A stretch of 64,000 nt of DNA, taken from NCBI RefSeq assembly GCF_000378045.1, contig NZ_KB899092.1, forward strand, positions 1 to 64,000, in the 5' to 3' direction. This document shows, piece by piece, positions 63,056 through 64,000 of this stretch. Origin of the DNA: Marinobacterium rhizophilum DSM 18822. GTDB lineage: Bacteria > Pseudomonadota > Gammaproteobacteria > Pseudomonadales > Balneatricaceae. Both the position numbers and the translations under genes were made by a program. The notes under the pieces were generated by a model, which had not been told where the DNA came from, did not search any database, and saw only the letters and a list, made by a program, of their open reading frames with translations. The stretch's first letter is position 1. Every line of letters starts with the position of its first letter.

Positions 63056-64000
63056 TTGCGCCGCTTTACTCCCGCGCCGGGGGGCGCAGTCAGTGGATTG
63101 TCGGGCCAGTGGTGTTTGGGGTAACGGCCTTTCATGTCCTTTTGCACCTCGCGATAACTGTTGCTCCAGAAACTCGCCAGATCCTGGGTCACCTGCAGTG
63201 GACGCTGAGCCGGTGACAGCAGGTGCAGCTTGAGGGCAAGCGTGCCGATGCGGGGCGTTTGCGAGCAGCCGAACAGTTCCTGCAGTTTGACGGCAAGTAC
63301 CGGCGGGTCCTGTTCGTAGTCGATGCGTGCGCGATGGCCGGAGGGGAGCTGATACTGTTCCGGCGCCAGTTCATTAAGCTGCTGGGGCAGGGGCCAGGGC
63401 AGCAGGCTGTGCAGGATGGCGCTCAGGTCCAGTGCGGCAAAATGATTGATGTGACTGACCCTGTCGAGCCAGGGCAGCAGCCAGGTCTCCAGGGTATCCA
63501 GCAGGGCAGTATCCGACAGGTCGGGCCACTCGGTCTCAGTACTGCTACCCATTTTCTGCAGCAGGTCCTGGTGGCGTACAAAGGCTACCCGGGTACGCCA
63601 GCGCTGCAGGTTCTGGGTCCAGGGCAGCAACCCCAAGCCGCGTTTTCGGACCAGGGCGCAAAGCGCATGGGCACGGGCCTGTGGCTCAATGCTGTGCAGA
63701 GATTCACGACTTAGAATCAGGCTGCCGACCCTGCGCTGGCGTTCGGCGATCAGGCGGTTTTCGCTGTCCTGCCACTGCACGTGTTCGCGGGTTTGTACCA
63801 GTGGAGCCAGAACGTCGTCAAACAGCGCAGGATCCAGAGCGGTGGCCAACTGGATTCTGTCCACGGCGTCCCCGCTGCGTCCGCTCAGCTGCGCCGTTGC
63901 CAGCCAGGGCGCATTGCGCAGTGGGTCTTCGGGGTTGATCCGTGCCGAACGGCCATTGCTGAGCTTGTAGTCCAGCCCCTGGGACTGGCGCCGCGCAGCA
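63052..64000 (-). CDS. hrpB: ATP-dependent helicase HrpB, C-terminal part (runs off the right edge)
   Basis: The reading frame is open to the window edge. Residues GLDYKLSNGRSARINPEDPL, WLPWLDRVSHINHF (in the window reading LPWLDRVSHINHFAALDL) and AGVKRRK at the end match the C-terminal region of HrpB, a DEAH-type helicase of unknown physiological substrate. The helicase motifs lie beyond the edge. ORF callers start it at an internal GTG (63864), which is not the real start. Coupled to the DUF6942-like gene. Confidence 0.88.
   Translation of the reverse strand, partial: AARRQSQGLDYKLSNGRSARINPEDPLRNAPWLATAQLSGRSGDAVDRIQLATALDPALFDDVLAPLVQTREHVQWQDSENRLIAERQRRVGSLILSRESLHSIEPQARAHALCALVRKRGLGLLPWTQNLQRWRTRVAFVRHQDLLQKMGSSTETEWPDLSDTALLDTLETWLLPWLDRVSHINHFAALDLSAILHSLLPWPLPQQLNELAPEQYQLPSGHRARIDYEQDPPVLAVKLQELFGCSQTPRIGTLALKLHLLSPAQRPLQVTQDLASFWSNSYREVQKDMKGRYPKHHWPDNPLTAPPGAGVKRRK

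Overview
The window is one stretch of a Gammaproteobacterium chromosome of moderately high GC. It has the minC-minD-minE operon, hrpB, rapA, srkA, zntB, yaeQ, a RimK/RimB cluster, ffs (4.5S RNA) and SlyD. The gene content best fits an aerobic, probably marine, Oceanospirillales/Pseudomonadales-type bacterium. That placement is inferred from gene content only. No tRNA, rRNA, CRISPR array or intact prophage was seen.

Layout. 1-10.1 kb: housekeeping and small-molecule genes (SDR, VIT-family transporter, GGCT-like protein, two membrane proteins behind an FNR/Anr-type box, UbiA/MenA prenyltransferase, an orphan N-acetylmuramidase, YaeQ, RIO kinase, extradiol dioxygenase), separated by copies of a multi-hairpin intergenic repeat. 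10.1-15.6 kb: DoxX with a divergent LysR regulator, an M48 lipoprotein protease, DUF2750-SrkA, ZntB. 15.6-22.1 kb: a RimB/RimK peptide-ligase cluster with a tandem segmental duplication (rimB-rimK twice, with truncated zntB and C39 fragments at the junction), a GNAT-C39 peptidase fusion and a long RimK-like ligase. 22-30.2 kb: cold-shock gene with promoter and leader, DUF3422, and a LysR-controlled AtuA-like plus TAXI-TRAP operon. 30.3-39.5 kb: formaldehyde detoxification (frmA, fghA), CBS protein, peroxiredoxin, a 43-residue membrane peptide missed by simple ORF calling, a cyclic-nucleotide-binding protein, LysE exporters, LOG, cytochrome b561-YceI.

39.5-47 kb is the accessory region. It starts at ffs, continues with a broken tyrosine recombinase and an IS3 remnant, then about 1 kb without genes. 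After that come a LuxR-type quorum-sensing regulator with no luxI in the window, a secreted ELWxxDGT/thrombospondin-3 protein (one frameshift), and a secreted Gln-rich peptidoglycan-binding protein. An 18-bp perfect dyad at the 3' end of luxR has lux-box spacing (CT-N12-AG) and sits about 43 bp upstream of the start point predicted from a TATCAT -10. This points to a LuxR-activated exoprotein.

47-64 kb is core again: Spy-like protein, MFS transporter, monofunctional prephenate dehydratase, NlpC/P60 lipoprotein, two DEAD-box helicases flanking rapA, SlyD, PpiC-type parvulin, ChaN-like protein, minCDE, and hrpB running off the right edge.

Two non-coding repeat families stand out. One is a roughly 155-bp intergenic element of four stem-loops whose copies show compensatory base changes. 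The other is a MITE-like element with CTAG/YTAR target duplications and GGAGGCTGTCCGAG-type terminal repeats; one copy is inserted inside a copy of the first family.
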